64,000 nt of DNA from Mustela lutreola. Its lineage: Eukaryota; Chordata; Mammalia; Carnivora; Mustelidae. The stretch lies in the NCBI RefSeq assembly GCF_030435805.1, contig NC_081305.1:53354001-53418000 (forward strand), written 5' to 3'. This document shows positions 24,936 through 37,050 of the stretch, one piece after another. Below the pieces are notes generated by a model. It searched no databases. It saw nothing but the letters and a program-made list of their open reading frames with translations, and had not been told where the DNA came from. Position numbers and translations under genes: made by a program. How positions within the stretch are numbered: position 1 is the first letter of the stretch; each line of letters begins with the position of its first letter.

Positions 24936-25483
24936 AGTACTTCATATTGACTCTATTTATTCCGCATGCAACCCACACATCACAGGGGTCTTCCTTCACG
25001 TCATGGAAATCTTGTTTTATGATCCCATCCTTCCCACAACCTTAAAGGTCAGAAGATCCACCAAGAATTTTTTGACAATTCTCAGGGATCAATGCTCTCA
25101 TGATTTTCTCTGTTCCCACCTTAGAGTTCCCCATAAAACCCATCTTTGCCTTATATCTATACAGACATACACCCCAGCCCCTAGCACTGTCTAGAAAGAA
25201 TCCAACTGAATGCAAAAAGACTTAGTTTGCCACAGGGGCTTTATTAAAGTCTCAGAGAGCGCGATGGTGGGTGAGGAGTGCCGGCCCACCCAGCAGCAAG
25301 TTGGGTAACAGGTTCTCCTAACACTTGTTTCACTCCCAATGGCCTCCTTGCTGCTCTGCCATGAGGAGCCCTCCGTTCTTTTTCCGCAACTACTCCACGC
25401 CCTTGCTCACAGCCCCCTCTCCTCTGCAATGATCACCCTCTTACCCCAACATTTTGCACTGGTCTTCCTATTTATTTATTGTT

Positions 25484-25644
25484 TTTTTAAAGATTTTATT
25501 TTTTATTTATTTGTCAGAGACAGAGAGAACCAGCAGGGGGAGAGGCAGGCTCCCTGCTGAGCAAAGAGCCCGATCCCTGGATCCTGGGATCCTGACCTGA
25601 GCCGAAGGCAGACGCTTAATGGACTGAGCCACCCAGGCATCCTT
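25484..25644 (-). repeat. CanSINE
   Basis: Minus orientation; TGGTCTTCC flanks both ends (25460 and 25644). Confidence 0.9.
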
Positions 25645-25779
25645 GGTCTTCCATTTTCAGAGAACAATTTTCTCCCAAGGTTTATCTGAAAACTTCTCAC
25701 TAAATTCTTCCTGACTTAAGGAATTAGTGTGTTTTTTGCATTATCCAAACACTTAAGACAGCAATTTTTTTAAGTTTTA

Positions 25780-25860
25780 TACATACATACATACATATAT
25801 ATACTTCTATATATCTCAATATATATATCTACATATATATTGCTCATATATATATAACTT
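25780..25860. repeat. TA-rich microsatellite
   Basis: Degenerate (ATAC)n/(TATA)n stretch. Confidence 0.8.
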
Positions 25861-26178
25861 TTTACAACCTCTGGTAACTATAAAGAAGGGTCTTCCATTT
25901 TACCCTGCATTGCTTCCATGCCTGTATGTTAGCTTAAGACCCCACTAAGTCATGGTGCTATCATGACTCAACATCGGAAACAAAAACATCATTACTCACA
26001 GCACAGCAGGAAACATGAACTTCACTTTCCCAGGAGTTCCTTTGTCCCTTGAGGCCCATAAGCCATGCACCATGTGGAAGTCTCAGGCAGATCCTGTACA
26101 AAACAGTGTGTTTAGGTCACAACGAGGAAATATCAGTATTTGAAAGGGGGTACCTAAGACACCTGCGTATTCTTAACT

Positions 26179-26365
26179 TTTTTTTTTTTAAGAGAGGGAG
26201 AGAGAGGCAGGGAAGGGGCAGAGGGCAAGTGAGAGAGAGAATCTTAATCAGGCTCCACAGCTAGAGCAGGGCCCAACACAGGGCTCGATCTCACAACCTG
26301 AGATCACGACCTGAGTGGGAATCCAGAGTCGGATGCTTAACCGACTGAGCCACACAGGTGCCCCA
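26179..26365 (-). repeat. CanSINE
   Basis: Minus orientation. Target duplication CTTAACTTTT on both sides. Confidence 0.9.
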
Positions 26366-26849
26366 TACACTTAACTTTTGAGGAAGGCTGTACATATTTT
26401 TCCCTGCACAGCAAATAAATCTGCTCCTTTCCCCCAAAAGATATCCTCCAAGTTTATCTCTTAAACGGTCTAGCATGAAAGCTGTACTTGCCTCTTCCAA
26501 GAAGATATCACAAGTATGAGAAACCCAGAGAGCTTTTCAACAACGCCCGTCCCTCATTTCTACACTCTCAGGGCACCATCCCACTGGTCACTCTGACTAA
26601 TCTCACTGAAATGGTCTGAGATTAAACCCATTCCGGGTTTCTCCTTCGGTCTTTAAAGCATGATCCATCCGCTGATGTCCGTCAGGATTGTGGCTACATG
26701 CAGCCTTACACATTCTGTAAAAAAAAAAAAAATCAGGGTTTAACTTTACAGGCCAGATAACTATCCTAAAGTTTACATCTTGATGTTCCGAACTAACCTA
26801 AGAAAATAATTCCACATCCAGAGTGATATATCAGTGACGGCATAGACTC

Positions 26850-27555
26850 TGCCTATGCCAGAAAGGATGGCACCCAGGACACCTGTGTATCAGACCGCCA
26901 ATACCCCAACTGTTCCACTTTGTGCCTTAACCTAGAGTAGCAATACTCACAGCACTTTTTGTTCATTGCACGTCCTGGTATCTTTGTGGGTGCTTGCAAA
27001 GCAGGAAGTATAAAAGGCGGCTTCATTAAGGGGCATGAGTTACTAGCGTTCTTCCACATATGACTGTGATGGCTAGACAGACACACACACGCTGTGTGAA
27101 TGCAGTTTCTGAGCGTTCGTGGGACTACGTGAGTCTGCGTGAGTGTGTGTCAGAGTAAGTGCATGTGATTCTAGCTGAGAGTCTCTACGTGTGGCGGGGT
27201 GTGAGTCTGTGACTGAATGTGAATGTATGTGAGCATCTGGCTGTACGTGTGATTTACATGGGGTCGTGTGCATGTGTTTGTACACATGTGCACTTGCGTG
27301 CGCCCACAGCCATGTGTGGCAGGCCTTGCCCACCATTACGGCTTTCATCCCAGGCTCGGAAGTGGAGAGACACTGGATAGTGGGCCTGGATAAAATGTAG
27401 ATGTGTTTGTAGGCAAAACCAAAGGGTTCATTTGAACTCCTCTTTTATACGTATTCATGTATTACAAAAGCAACTAGAGCTCATTACGGAAAATTCGTCA
27501 AAAAGAAAGTGTGGAAGGAAGACTGTGGTGACCACCAGTGCACTTGAACCATGTA
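26850..27555 (-). repeat. Inverted duplication, left arm
   Basis: The reverse complement aligns with 43200-44150: TTTCCGTAATGAGCTCTAGT / TTTCGGTAATCAGCTCTGAT, GCCCACTATC, a degenerate CA-rich stretch, CACCCACAAAGATAC / AACCCACAAAAATGATAC and AAAGTGCTGTGAGTATTGC / AAAGTGCCGTGAGCATTGC, in the same order. It holds a 270-base degenerate (GT)-rich run. Could also be two copies of an unlisted repeat. Confidence 0.65.
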
Positions 27556-27697
27556 CTTAGCCTCTGCTTATTTCTTAGACAAGGAACAGTCTAGGGCTGA
27601 GACTTGCGCGTTAATTGGCGTTGAGTGCTTGTCTTTGAGTTCCACCTTTCTTTTTGAAAATCGTCAGGGACCAACGTTTTGCTTGTAATGTAATGCT

Positions 27698-27786
27698 AGT
27701 TCACTTCAGTGGTCTGAGGATTTAGGAGGAAATCAATTTTGAAGTTCACTTCAGTGGTCTGAGGATTTAGGAGGAAATCAATTTTG
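27698..27786. repeat. Tandem duplication, period 45
   Basis: Two essentially identical 45-base units starting AGTTCACTTCAGTGGTCTGA. A recent local duplication. Confidence 0.95.
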
Positions 27787-28292
27787 GGTGGAAGAACTTT
27801 CAAGTAAGGCAGATCCCGGGAGACACACCTACTCCCCTCAGTCCCTCACCTGCCAACTCTGAAATGTTCCGCTCCCTTCCACAGGAGACTGGACTGCCTT
27901 CAGGACTAGCCTCGACCAGTAATCTCAATGGTCCCTTTGTAGAGATTAACTAGAAACTTGTAATTGGTTTTGGTAATTACCAACTTCAGAAAAAAAGCTC
28001 TTCATAAATGTTCTCAGCTCCCCAGCTGGCACTGTCACTGTGTAAAAAGGTGACATGATAATTGTTCCTCTGAGGGGAGGGAGGTCGCAATCCCTGCTCC
28101 ATATCCCACGGTCCTGTGGCTGCCTCCCTCCCACAGGCACTAGCTCTTGTGACCACGCACCGGGAGCTCACCATCCAGATGGAGGGATGTTTCTAGGAGA
28201 CTGCCTTCCATTTCCGTCTGAGAGGCAAAGTGTATGAAGTCACCTGTTGGGAGTAAATGTGGGTAAGTGACGGTATATAAAAAAAGGGATCG

Positions 28293-28493
28293 TAGAGGCG
28301 CCTGGGTGGCTCAGTGGGTTAAAGCCCCTGCCTTCGGCTCAGCTCATGATCCCAGGGTCCTTGGATCGAGCCCCACATGGGGCTCTCTGCTCAGCAGGGA
28401 GCCTGCTTCCCTTCCTTTCTCTCTGCCTGCCTCTCTGCCTAAATTGTGATCTCTGTCTGTCGAATAAATAAATAAAATCTTTAAAAAAAAAAG
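28293..28493 (+). repeat. CanSINE
   Basis: Plus orientation, well preserved (GGCGCCTGGGTGGCTCAGTG). GGGATCGT flanks both ends, and a G run follows the A tail. Confidence 0.93.
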
Positions 28494-28499
28494 GGGGGG

Positions 28500-29680
28500 G
28501 GGATCGTTCTGGGTTTGAAACTGATCCAATGCCAAAGCCACACAGGCATGAGCCCGTAAAGAGAGCTAGTAAAGAAAGATGGGGTCCAAGAATTGGTCTT
28601 AGACCAATTCCTGCTGGTATCTTTGTGGCTCCGGTGGATTTAACGGAAGCCGCGGGGACAACTCATCCGTATTCAATCCCATGAAAAGGAATCCTGATTG
28701 TTAAGGTAATTAGCGCCTTTAGTTCTGAAACCGATCGCTTTCAGCCTCCCTTACAGGAATTTGTAGGATTACTAGAGGTGTGCCTGAAATACCTTCAGGG
28801 TTATAACTAGGACTGGGATAAATATATCTGTAGGAATCCTGTAATCTTAAAAATTGCTTGAAAAAATGCTTATGTCCCAATGACAGCTGCTAGAAGAGAA
28901 AGATTTTCTCTGACCGTGACAGTAGAGACAGTTGTATCTCCACTGAAAACACTGAGGTCTGTTGATTATCTTGAGATTTTCTCTCTGGAAGCTACTGGGA
29001 GCAGCATTTAAGAAAAAGATAATTTTGTAATAATGGGTTTCAGAGAGCAGCTGTTAGGCTCAAATGTATCCTGTGGTATTTTCTCTAATATCAACTGCAA
29101 ATTCTATAAATCAACTTATAAAGCACACAATATTCCTGTATTATTATCATTTTCAATTTGCATATGTCATATTTTAACATATTTCCGAGAACTTACCACA
29201 TGACTAATAGTTTATAATCAGTATGAACAGATAAATATGATTTAAAATGACTAATACTTTAGTTTTTACCTTACATTATCTTATCCTATATTAGAATTCA
29301 ATGTCCCATACTTCAGGGTAAGACATGAGATTATGATAGGTGCCCTATACTTTTGTCCCTGGCATAAAGGCAAATGCCCAAATTGTCTTTTTCTTTCTGT
29401 TTCCATCCTAGTGTTGAGCACTTCTTGCATTCATTACTTTCAGCTTGTCACGGGACAGGTTCCTATATAATATAAAACTGCAGTCAGAGCATCTACATTT
29501 TCTTAAATTTCTAAAGCTTCATTCATTTTGATATTGGCTTACAGAATAAACCTTTACACATCATGATGAGTTATTACAATGAAAATTATAAAGAAACATA
29601 CTATCTAGCTACAATAAAATGGCAAAGCTAAAACCAAACCATATATCAGGATTATTCAAAGAACACAGCAGCTCTCTGAA
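28500..29680. other. No recognised content
   Basis: A+T-rich, without a recognisable repeat or frame. Confidence 0.45.
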
Positions 29681-29689
29681 CTCAGCATA

Positions 29690-30056
29690 GCACAAAGGTT
29701 AGAGGCATTGTCTTTGCAAACAACTCAGCGAGACTCAAGTTCACACTTTGCCCTAAATAGGGTATACATGTAGACAAATCACCTATTCTGTCTCTCTGCG
29801 TTCTCCTTGTCTTTAAAATGAAAGTAATAGTAGTGACAACTTGTAGTTTTGCTTAAAAAGTGTGGGGTGTCTAGCTGTTTCATTCAGTTAAAGCGTCTGA
29901 CTCTTGACATCACCTCAGGTCTCTACCTCAGGGTTATGAGTTCAAGCCCTGCATTGGGCTCCACATTGGATGTGGAGCTACTTTTTTAAAAAAAGAAAAA
30001 AGTGAGTTACTACATGTATGAACTTCACAGCAATGATTCGCACATTGTTAAGTGCT
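29690..30056 (+). repeat. MIR split by an old SINE
   Basis: ACAAATCACCTATTCTGTCT and GTCTTTAAAATGAAAGTAAT match the MIR core. The rest (ACTTCACAGCAATGATTCG, TTAAGTGCTC) resumes after the SINE at 29868-30001. Confidence 0.7.
29868..30001 (+). repeat. Old tRNA-derived SINE
   Basis: Plus orientation, short older subtype, inserted in a MIR. Confidence 0.8.
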
Positions 30057-30075
30057 CTTTAAAGTGTACATATTT

Positions 30076-30274
30076 GGGACACCTGGGTGGCTCAGTTGGT
30101 TAAGCAGCTGCCTTCGGCTCAGGTCATGATCCCAGCGTCCTGGGATCGAGTCCCACATTGGGTTCCTTGCTCAGAAGGGAGCCTGCTTCTCCCTCTGCCT
30201 CTTCCTGCCGCCCTGTCTGCCTGGGCTCACTCTCTGTGACAAATAAATAAATAAAATCTTAAAAAAAAAAAAAG
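30076..30274 (+). repeat. CanSINE
   Basis: Plus orientation, well preserved. Target duplication AAGTGTACATA at both ends. Confidence 0.93.
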
Positions 30275-30299
30275 TGTACATACTGAACTCTGGAAAGTC

Positions 30300-31690
30300 C
30301 CGTGAAATTAATATTTCTCTTGTTAAACTGTATTGATATATAACTGGTATACTAAAAATTGTACATATTTAATGTATATATTTTGATAAGTTTGGAAATC
30401 TGCATGCCTCTGGGATGGTATCACTACAATCAAGGTATCGGTCACTTCCAAAAAATTTCTTGTGTTCGTGTGTGTGTGTGTGTGGTCAGAACACTTAACA
30501 TAAAAATACATCCTCTTTTCATTATTTACAGTCTACAATACCATTCTTCTAACTTTAGTCTCTATATTGTACAACAGATCTCTACAACACACTCACCTTG
30601 TATAACTGAAACTTTACATACACTGAACAACAATCCCGCACTCCTGCTTCCTCCAGCACCTGGCAACCACTCTTCTATTCTCTGCTTCAATGAGTTTGAC
30701 TTTCAGGTTCCTCATATAACTGAAACCATACAGTATTTTTCCTTCTGTGACTTGCTCCTCCATGTAGGAGTTCCTTCTTTTTGAAGCTTGAGTTCTGTTC
30801 CACTTGTATCCCTTTGTAGGTAAACCTACACTTTCCTTAGCCATTCCCAGTCAATGGCCATTTGAATTGTTTCCATATCTTGGCCATTGGGAATAATGCT
30901 ATAATGAACATGCGCGTGCAGCTATCTCTTGGAGACCTTGATTTCAGTTCTTTTGGATATATACCAAGAAATGGGACTGCTGGATGAGGAGATAGTTCTA
31001 TTCTAGTCTTTTGAGGAACCTCTATACTGTTTCCCATAGTCGCTTCAATATTCTACATTTCTACCAACAGTGTATACAGACTCCAATTTTCCCACATCTT
31101 CACCCACACTTATCTTTGGGGGTTTTCCGATACCAGTCATTCTAACATGTGAGATAGCATCTCATTGTGGCTTTGGTCTGCATTTCCCTGATGATTAGCA
31201 GAGTTGAGCCCCTTTTCATATACTTGCTGACCACTCATAAGTTCTTTGGAGCGATGTTTGTTCAAGAAATTTGCCCATTGGCTAACTGGGTTATTTCTTC
31301 CACTGAGTTGTTAAGAGATTCTTCATATTTTATTAACCCTGTATCAGATGAACACTCTGCAGATATATGCTCCCATTCCACAGACTTTGGTGATTATTTC
31401 CTTTGCTCTGCAGAAGTTTTTTGTTTTATATAGCACCACTCATCTTTTTGTTTCATTTTGTTTGCTTTCCTGCTGGTGTCAGATCCAGGAAATCATGGCC
31501 GAGACTAACGCCAAAAAGATTTTCCTCTATGTTTCCTTAAAGGGGTTTTACAGTTTCACAACTTATATTTAAGTCTTTAATACATTTTGAGTTGATTTTT
31601 TTGTATGCTGTAAGACTGGGGCCCAATTTCACCCTTTTACATATGGATATCCAGTTCCCCAGCACCATTTCTAAGGCAAAACGAATAATA
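30300..31690 (-). mobile_element. Old LINE-1 (3' half)
   Basis: Antisense L1: TGTGAGATAGCATCTCATTG, CATTTCCCTGATGATTAGCA, then AAATTTGCCCATTGGCTAAC and a final GACTGGGGCCCAATTTCACC. Many short differences imply an old subfamily (L1M-like). It stops about 60 bases short of the splice acceptor of the V1R gene at 31802. Confidence 0.85.
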
Positions 31691-31801
31691 AGTGGATAAT
31701 ATTGGATTTTAGTTGACATGATGCTTGAAGCCCACACCTCATATTCCCATGCAGGATCCTCTGGTTCTGAAGACAAATCTCAGTGGCTGGAAACTGGCAG
31801 G

Positions 31802-32746
31802 ATGGCCTCCAGGGATCTGGTCATAGGAGTGATCTTCTTAATCCAGACCATGGTTGGAATCCTGGGGAACTTCTGTCTTCTTTACCATTATCTCCTCCTT
31901 TACTTCACTAGGTGCAGGTTGAGGCCCATAGATTTGATTGCTAAACACCTGACTGTAGCCAACTCCTTATTCCTCCTCTGTAAAGGAGTCCCTCAGACAA
32001 TGGCAGCTTTTGGGTGGAACAGTTTTCCAAGTGATTTTGGATGCAAACTTCTTTTCTATCTTCACAGAGTGAGCAGGGGTGTGTCCCTAGGCGGCACCTG
32101 CCTCTTGAGTGTCTTCCAGGCCATCACGATCAGCCCCAGGGACTCAAGTTGGACAAAACTTAAAAGGAAAGCTCTCAAGCATATTGACTTCTCCATATTC
32201 CTGTGCTGGGCCCTCTACATGCTGGCAAATATCCTTTTTCCTATCCATGTGATTGGCAAATGGAGCAACAGGAGCATCTCGGTGAGAAAGGATTTGGGAT
32301 ACTGTTCTGTGATACGTAGTAACAAAATCACACAATTGGTACAAGCAGCACTGTTATCATTCACTGATGTTTTATGTTTAGGACTCATGATCTGGGCCAG
32401 CAGCTCCATGGTTTTCATCCTGAACAGGCACAGGCAGCGGGTCCAACACATTCACAGGCTTAACAATGTCTCCCCCAGATCCTCTGCTGAGTCCAGAGCC
32501 ACCCAGAGCATCCTTGTCCTGATGAGCACCTTTGTGTCCTTCTACTCCCTTTCCTCCATCTTCCAAGTCTGCATTATTCTCTTCGATGATCCAAGTTGGT
32601 TGCTGGTAAGCATCTCTGCCCTGATCAATGGATGTTTCCCAAGTGCCTGTCCCTTTATTCTCATGAACTGTATCTCCAGTGTGTTCAGGTTCTACTTAGC
32701 CTGGATGAGGAATGCAACACCCACTAAACCCATGACAAATATGTAA
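31802..32746 (+). CDS. Vomeronasal type-1 receptor, intact (VN1R4/VN1R2-like)
   Basis: This single-exon G protein-coupled receptor of the V1R family would detect pheromone-like ligands in the vomeronasal organ. The frame is open for 314 residues, the usual length. ATG at 31802 was chosen over ATGs at 31718 and 31721 because MASRDL matches the standard V1R N-terminus, and the earlier ones lie upstream of the candidate acceptor CATGCAG at 31750-31756. TM1 is about residues 8-32 (QTMVGILGNFCLLYHY) and KHLTVAN opens TM2. Cys81 and Cys168 can form the TM3-loop 2 disulfide, and Asn156-Arg-Ser is a glycosylation site in that loop. LMIWASSSMVFIL, HRQRVQHIHR and SRATQSILVLMSTFVSFY give TM5 to TM6. There is one extra residue near 221 (LNNVSPRS). 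The tail FRFYLAWMRN is like VN1R4. An old L1 ends about 60 bases before the acceptor. Confidence 0.95.
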   Translation: MASRDLVIGVIFLIQTMVGILGNFCLLYHYLLLYFTRCRLRPIDLIAKHLTVANSLFLLCKGVPQTMAAFGWNSFPSDFGCKLLFYLHRVSRGVSLGGTCLLSVFQAITISPRDSSWTKLKRKALKHIDFSIFLCWALYMLANILFPIHVIGKWSNRSISVRKDLGYCSVIRSNKITQLVQAALLSFTDVLCLGLMIWASSSMVFILNRHRQRVQHIHRLNNVSPRSSAESRATQSILVLMSTFVSFYSLSSIFQVCIILFDDPSWLLVSISALINGCFPSACPFILMNCISSVFRFYLAWMRNATPTKPMTNM

Positions 32747-33162
32747 ATTGTATGTTCTTGCATAGTGTATGCTTATCTATTCATTCAACCCCCAAACCTC
32801 CAAACTGCAAGCATTATGTAAAAATCAAGAGAGAGGTCAGCAAGCCAGAATGAGGAGCTTTCCCATAAGAAACAGTAAATAGTAATAATAAATGTAAATG
32901 AAATATTATGGAATTGTTATGAAAATACTTACATAACTGAAATTTTATTCACACTTCTAGTGAAGTAATTTGGAATTTGTGCAATTAAAAAGTTGTTCTT
33001 GAAACAATATAGAGATTGTGGGGAGGTCTTCAAGTGTGTAACTTTTAATTTGACAAATTAAATATATCCAGAAATTGACTAATCTTCGAATTTTTGGAAA
33101 AGATTCAAGAGAATTTAACATGTAAGATGGTATTCAAGAAAGTAAAGAAGAAAATGTTCTTG

Positions 33163-34376
33163 GGCGCCTGGGTGGCTCAGCTGGTTAAGCATCTGCCTTT
33201 TAGCTCAGATCATGAACCCAGGGTCCTGGGATCGAGGCGCACATTGAGCAGGGAGCCTGCTTCTTCCTCTGCTGCTCTCCCTACCTGTGCTCTCTTAAGC
33301 TTTCTGTCAAATAAATACAGGTAACACTTTACCACATTACAGATAGTGAAGGTAACTCAGGACAGAATATTCCCAATTCCTCCCTCCCAACCCTTATAAT
33401 ATTGCTATCATTTATTTTCTTATCCATCAGCTCTAATCAGCCAGTATGCTGTTCCTAGTTTGAGTTTGAAGTTATCTTTTTTTTATATTATGCTACATTA
33501 GTCACCATAGAGTACCTCATTAATTTTTTATGCAGTGTTCCATGATTCAGAGTTTGCATATAACACCCAGTGCTCCGTGCAATCTGTGCTCTCCTTAACA
33601 CCCATCACTGGGCTAACCCATCCCAAAACCCTCAGTTTGTTTCTCAGAGTCCATAGTCTCTCATGGTTCATTCTCCTTCTGATTCCCACCCCTCCCTTCA
33701 TTTTTCCCTTCCTTCTCCTAATGTCCTCCATGCTATTCCTTATGTTCCACAAGTAAGTGAAACCATATGATAATTGACTTTCTCTACTTGACTTACTTCA
33801 CTCAGCATAATCTCCTCCAGTCCCATCCATACTGAAGCAGAAGTTGGGTATTCATCCTTTCTGATGGCTGAGTAATATACCACTGTGTATATACACCACA
33901 TCTTCTTTATCCATTCATTTGTTGAAGCGCATCTCGCTCTTTCCACAGTTTGGCGACTGTGGCCATTGCTGCTATGAACACTGGGGTGCCAATGGCCCTT
34001 CTTTTCACTACATCTGTATCTTTGGGGTAAATACCCAGTAGTGCAATTGCAGGGTCATAGGGAAGCTCTATGTTTAATTTTTTGAGGAAACTCCACACCG
34101 TTTTCCAAAGTGGCCGCACCAACTTGCATTCCCATCAACAGTGTAAGAGGGTTCCCCTTTCTCCACATCCTCTCCAACATTTATTGTTTCTTGCCATGTC
34201 AATTTTGGCCATTCTAACTGGTGTAAGGTGGTATCTCAATGTGGTTTTTGATTTGACTCTCCCTGATGGCTAATGATGATGAACATTTTTTCATGTGTCT
34301 GAATAGTTATCTATTAAATCAGTTAAGAATAAGAAAAAAATAAATAAAAATAAATACAATCTTTTAAAAAAGAAAA
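33163..34376 (+). repeat. CanSINE split by a later insertion
   Basis: The SINE body is 33163-33317 and its tail resumes at about 34351-34376 (AATCTTTTAAAAAAG). The SINE's own flanks AAAATGTTCT are at 33150 and 34379. AAATAAATAC borders the inserted block on both sides. Confidence 0.8.
33478..34330 (-). mobile_element. LINE-1 3' end inserted in a SINE tail
   Basis: Antisense carnivoran L1 3' end (T run at 33478, CACCCAGTGCTCCGTGCAAT, TTCACTCAGCATAATCTCCT) reaching TTTTTTCATGTGTCTGAATA. About 160 unrelated bases lie between the SINE body and its T run. Confidence 0.88.
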
Positions 34377-34639
34377 GAAAATGTTCTCATGTGGTAATGA
34401 AGTAGCATGGGGTGAAGGTGGAGTGCAAATTTAGGTTCAGTTAGGAACATTCTGAACTAAGTTATAAAACTTGTAGGTCACATCCTTAGAGAGATAGTAG
34501 TATTTAAAATATGATTACATGGAGGAATATTAGCATATTTAAAACATTTAATGTAGAAATAGACAAAGGGACCTGGGTTGGGACAAAGGAGAACACAAAA
34601 ACTTGTTTTCACTGAGAGATGAGTGGTGACAATTAAAAA

Positions 34640-35135
34640 AAAAGAAAACTCATCAAGTAACCAACTGCATAGGAGAAGATATTTGCAAATGACATAGCTA
34701 ATAAGGGGTTAATAACCAAAATACATAAAGAACCCATACAACTCAACCACGAAAAAACCTGGTTTAAAAATGTGCAGAAGACCGGAAGAAATATTTTTCT
34801 TTTTCTTTTTTTCTTTTTTTTTTTTTTTAATTTACAGACAGAGATCACAAGTAGGCAGAGAGACAGGCGGGGTTGGGGGGGGCGCCAGGAAGCAGGCTCC
34901 CCACTGAGCAGAGAGCCCGATATGGAGCTCGATCCCAAGACCCTGAGATCATGACCTGAGCCGAAGGCAGAGGCTTTAACCCACTGAGCCACCCAGGTGC
35001 CCTCTGAATAGATATTTTTCTAAAAATGACATACAGATGGCAAACAGACACATGAAAAGACGTTCACCATCATTTACCATCAGGGAAATGCAAATCAAAA
35101 CCACAATGAGATATCGCCTCGCACCATTCACAAGA
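34640..35135 (+). mobile_element. LINE-1 ORF2-region fragment split by a SINE
   Basis: ATATTTGCAAATGACATAGC, AATACATAAAGAACCCATAC and CCACAATGAGATATCGCCTC are L1 coding words in plus orientation. They are interrupted by the SINE at 34805-35001. Confidence 0.85.
34805..35001 (-). repeat. CanSINE inside an L1
   Basis: Minus orientation, inserted in L1 sequence. ATATTTTTCT is duplicated on both sides (34791 and 35011). Confidence 0.92.
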
Positions 35136-35227
35136 GGTATCCATCTTCAGTGGTGGTCAGAGAAAAGTAAATTGCAAAATATCTCATTTGTTTTGTGACC
35201 ATCAGCTTTTTAAGTTAAAAGCCTGAT

Positions 35228-35355
35228 GGGACATTTGGGTGGCTCTGTTGGTTGTGTTTGACTCTTGATTTTGGCTGAGGTCTTGATCTCAGGGTCATGA
35301 GTTCTAGCCCCACACTAGATTCCATGCTGGGTGTGGAGCCTACTGGTAGATAGAT
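35228..35355 (+). repeat. Old tRNA-derived SINE
   Basis: Plus orientation, diverged head GACATTTGGGTGGCTC and GTGTGGAGCCTACT. Confidence 0.8.
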
Positions 35356-35656
35356 AAGTTTGCCGATATGGTCTCTTTCTGAGATTAGTAGAAACACACC
35401 ATTTCATACACGCATGTAGGGAATATCAAAGATCAGTGACTTTTTGAGAGACAATTAGGGAGTCTTTATCAAATTTGAAAGATGCATATTCCTGCATATG
35501 ATTCTACTAGCTAGAAGGCACTCGATCACGTGCTCAGAAATGCCCCCACAGCCGTTACTGGTGGACATGCAAATAACAGCACAAAAACGAAGAAGAATAC
35601 GTATATGTCAGGGATCCCTTTGGTTAACCTGGAATTTGAAGATAATCCCCTTACAG

Positions 35657-35838
35657 GGGTGTCTGGGTGGCTCAGTCAGTTAAGAGTCTGCCTGTCGCTC
35701 AGGCCATGATCTCAGGGTCCTGGGATCGAGACCCACATCCGGCTTCCAGCTCCTCGGGGAGCCTGCTTCTCCCTTTCCCTCTGCCTGCCAGTACCCCCAA
35801 TTGTGTTCTCCCTCTCTGTCAAAAAAAAAAAAAAATCT
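35657..35838 (+). repeat. CanSINE
   Basis: Plus orientation, GTGTCTGGGTGGCTCAGTC head and a 15-A tail. Confidence 0.92.
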
Positions 35839-36507
35839 TAAATAGGGACACAAGGAGAAAAGATCAAAAGGTCTCAAGATGATGATAATGATTCAGCAGT
35901 CCTTACCCGCTCGGATTGCGAATGCCGAGCAAATTCCAGGGGACTCATGCAGCTTCCAGGATGGCTGAGGAAGGATGAGGATAAAGGGAAGCTTCAGGGT
36001 CTTTATGTTGCTGGAGGAGCCCCTCTGAGCACTGGTGCTGACCTAATCAACATGACACAACCAACTTTGATCGAATCATCTCCCAAGATATAAAGGGATT
36101 ATTTATTTCCTGTTTATTTTTCCTTTACCTCGCTTCTGTGTATCTGATATCATCAACCATAATTTGATAGGTCTCATTTCCAAGCATGTAAGAAATTTTA
36201 ACATATACAATTGTACTTTTAAAGCTATATATATATTACTTCCTGCAAGTGCAAGACATGTACACTCATTGATAGACTGTTTAATTCTGTATTGTGACTT
36301 TACTCTCAGTTGTTTCTGGAAAATCCTCTTTTTACACATTTACCTCTAGTTCATTCCGTTTCCCCACTGTTGGTCAGTTATTTACTTGTGTCGATGAACC
36401 GGACTTTTCGGTTTTAGTCTCTGATCCTATTCATTGGGCACTTGTTGTCATTAATATTTTCCTCCTGCTGGTAATGCTGCCAGGGTCGCTAAACATGGAG
36501 ATGCAGG

Positions 36508-36705
36508 GGGGCGCCTCAGTAGGTCAAGCATCTGCCTTTGGTTCAGGTCATGATCCTGGAGTCCTGGGATTGAGCCCCACGTTCAACTCCCTGCTCAAGG
36601 GGGAGTCTGCTTCTCCCTCTGCCCCTCACCCTGCCCTTGTGCTCTCCCTCATTCTCTCAAAATAAATAAATTATAAAATCTTAAAAAATGAAAAAAAAAA
36701 CCTGT
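36508..36705 (+). repeat. CanSINE
   Basis: Plus orientation, head missing GGGTGG. AACATGGAGATGCA and AACATGAAGATGCA flank it. Confidence 0.92.
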
Positions 36706-36851
36706 TTAAACATGAAGATGCATGAGCATGATGATGCAGAAATTTAGTTCCTCCCTTCCTGTTGGTAGCAACAGCAAAGATCATAGCAAATGAGAACACA
36801 GCCCAAGTATGTTCAGGGCAGCATGCTGTGTTGTGAGAGCCTGCGAGTCTT

Positions 36852-37050
36852 TTAAAAAAGATTTTATTTAAGTAGTTGAGAGGGAGGGAGGAAGAGAGAG
36901 AAAGATAGAGAGAAAGTACACACAAGGGGGGTGAGGGGCAGAGGGAGATGCAGACTCCCCACTGAGCAAGGAGCCAGACTCCTGGGACTCCAGGATCATG
37001 ACCTGTGCCAAAGGCAGATGCTTAACCAACTAAGCCATTCAGGTGCCCTT
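36852..37050 (-). repeat. CanSINE
   Basis: Minus orientation, diverged, ending AAGCCATTCAGGTGCCC. Confidence 0.9.

Noticed and set aside
27073-27348. 91-codon histidine-rich frame, minus strand
   Set aside because: Translation of the GT/CA-rich arm of the inverted duplication.
33163-33230. tRNA-like heads of SINEs, as here
   Set aside because: They are diverged tRNA-derived SINE promoters, not tRNA genes; the same head recurs throughout the window.
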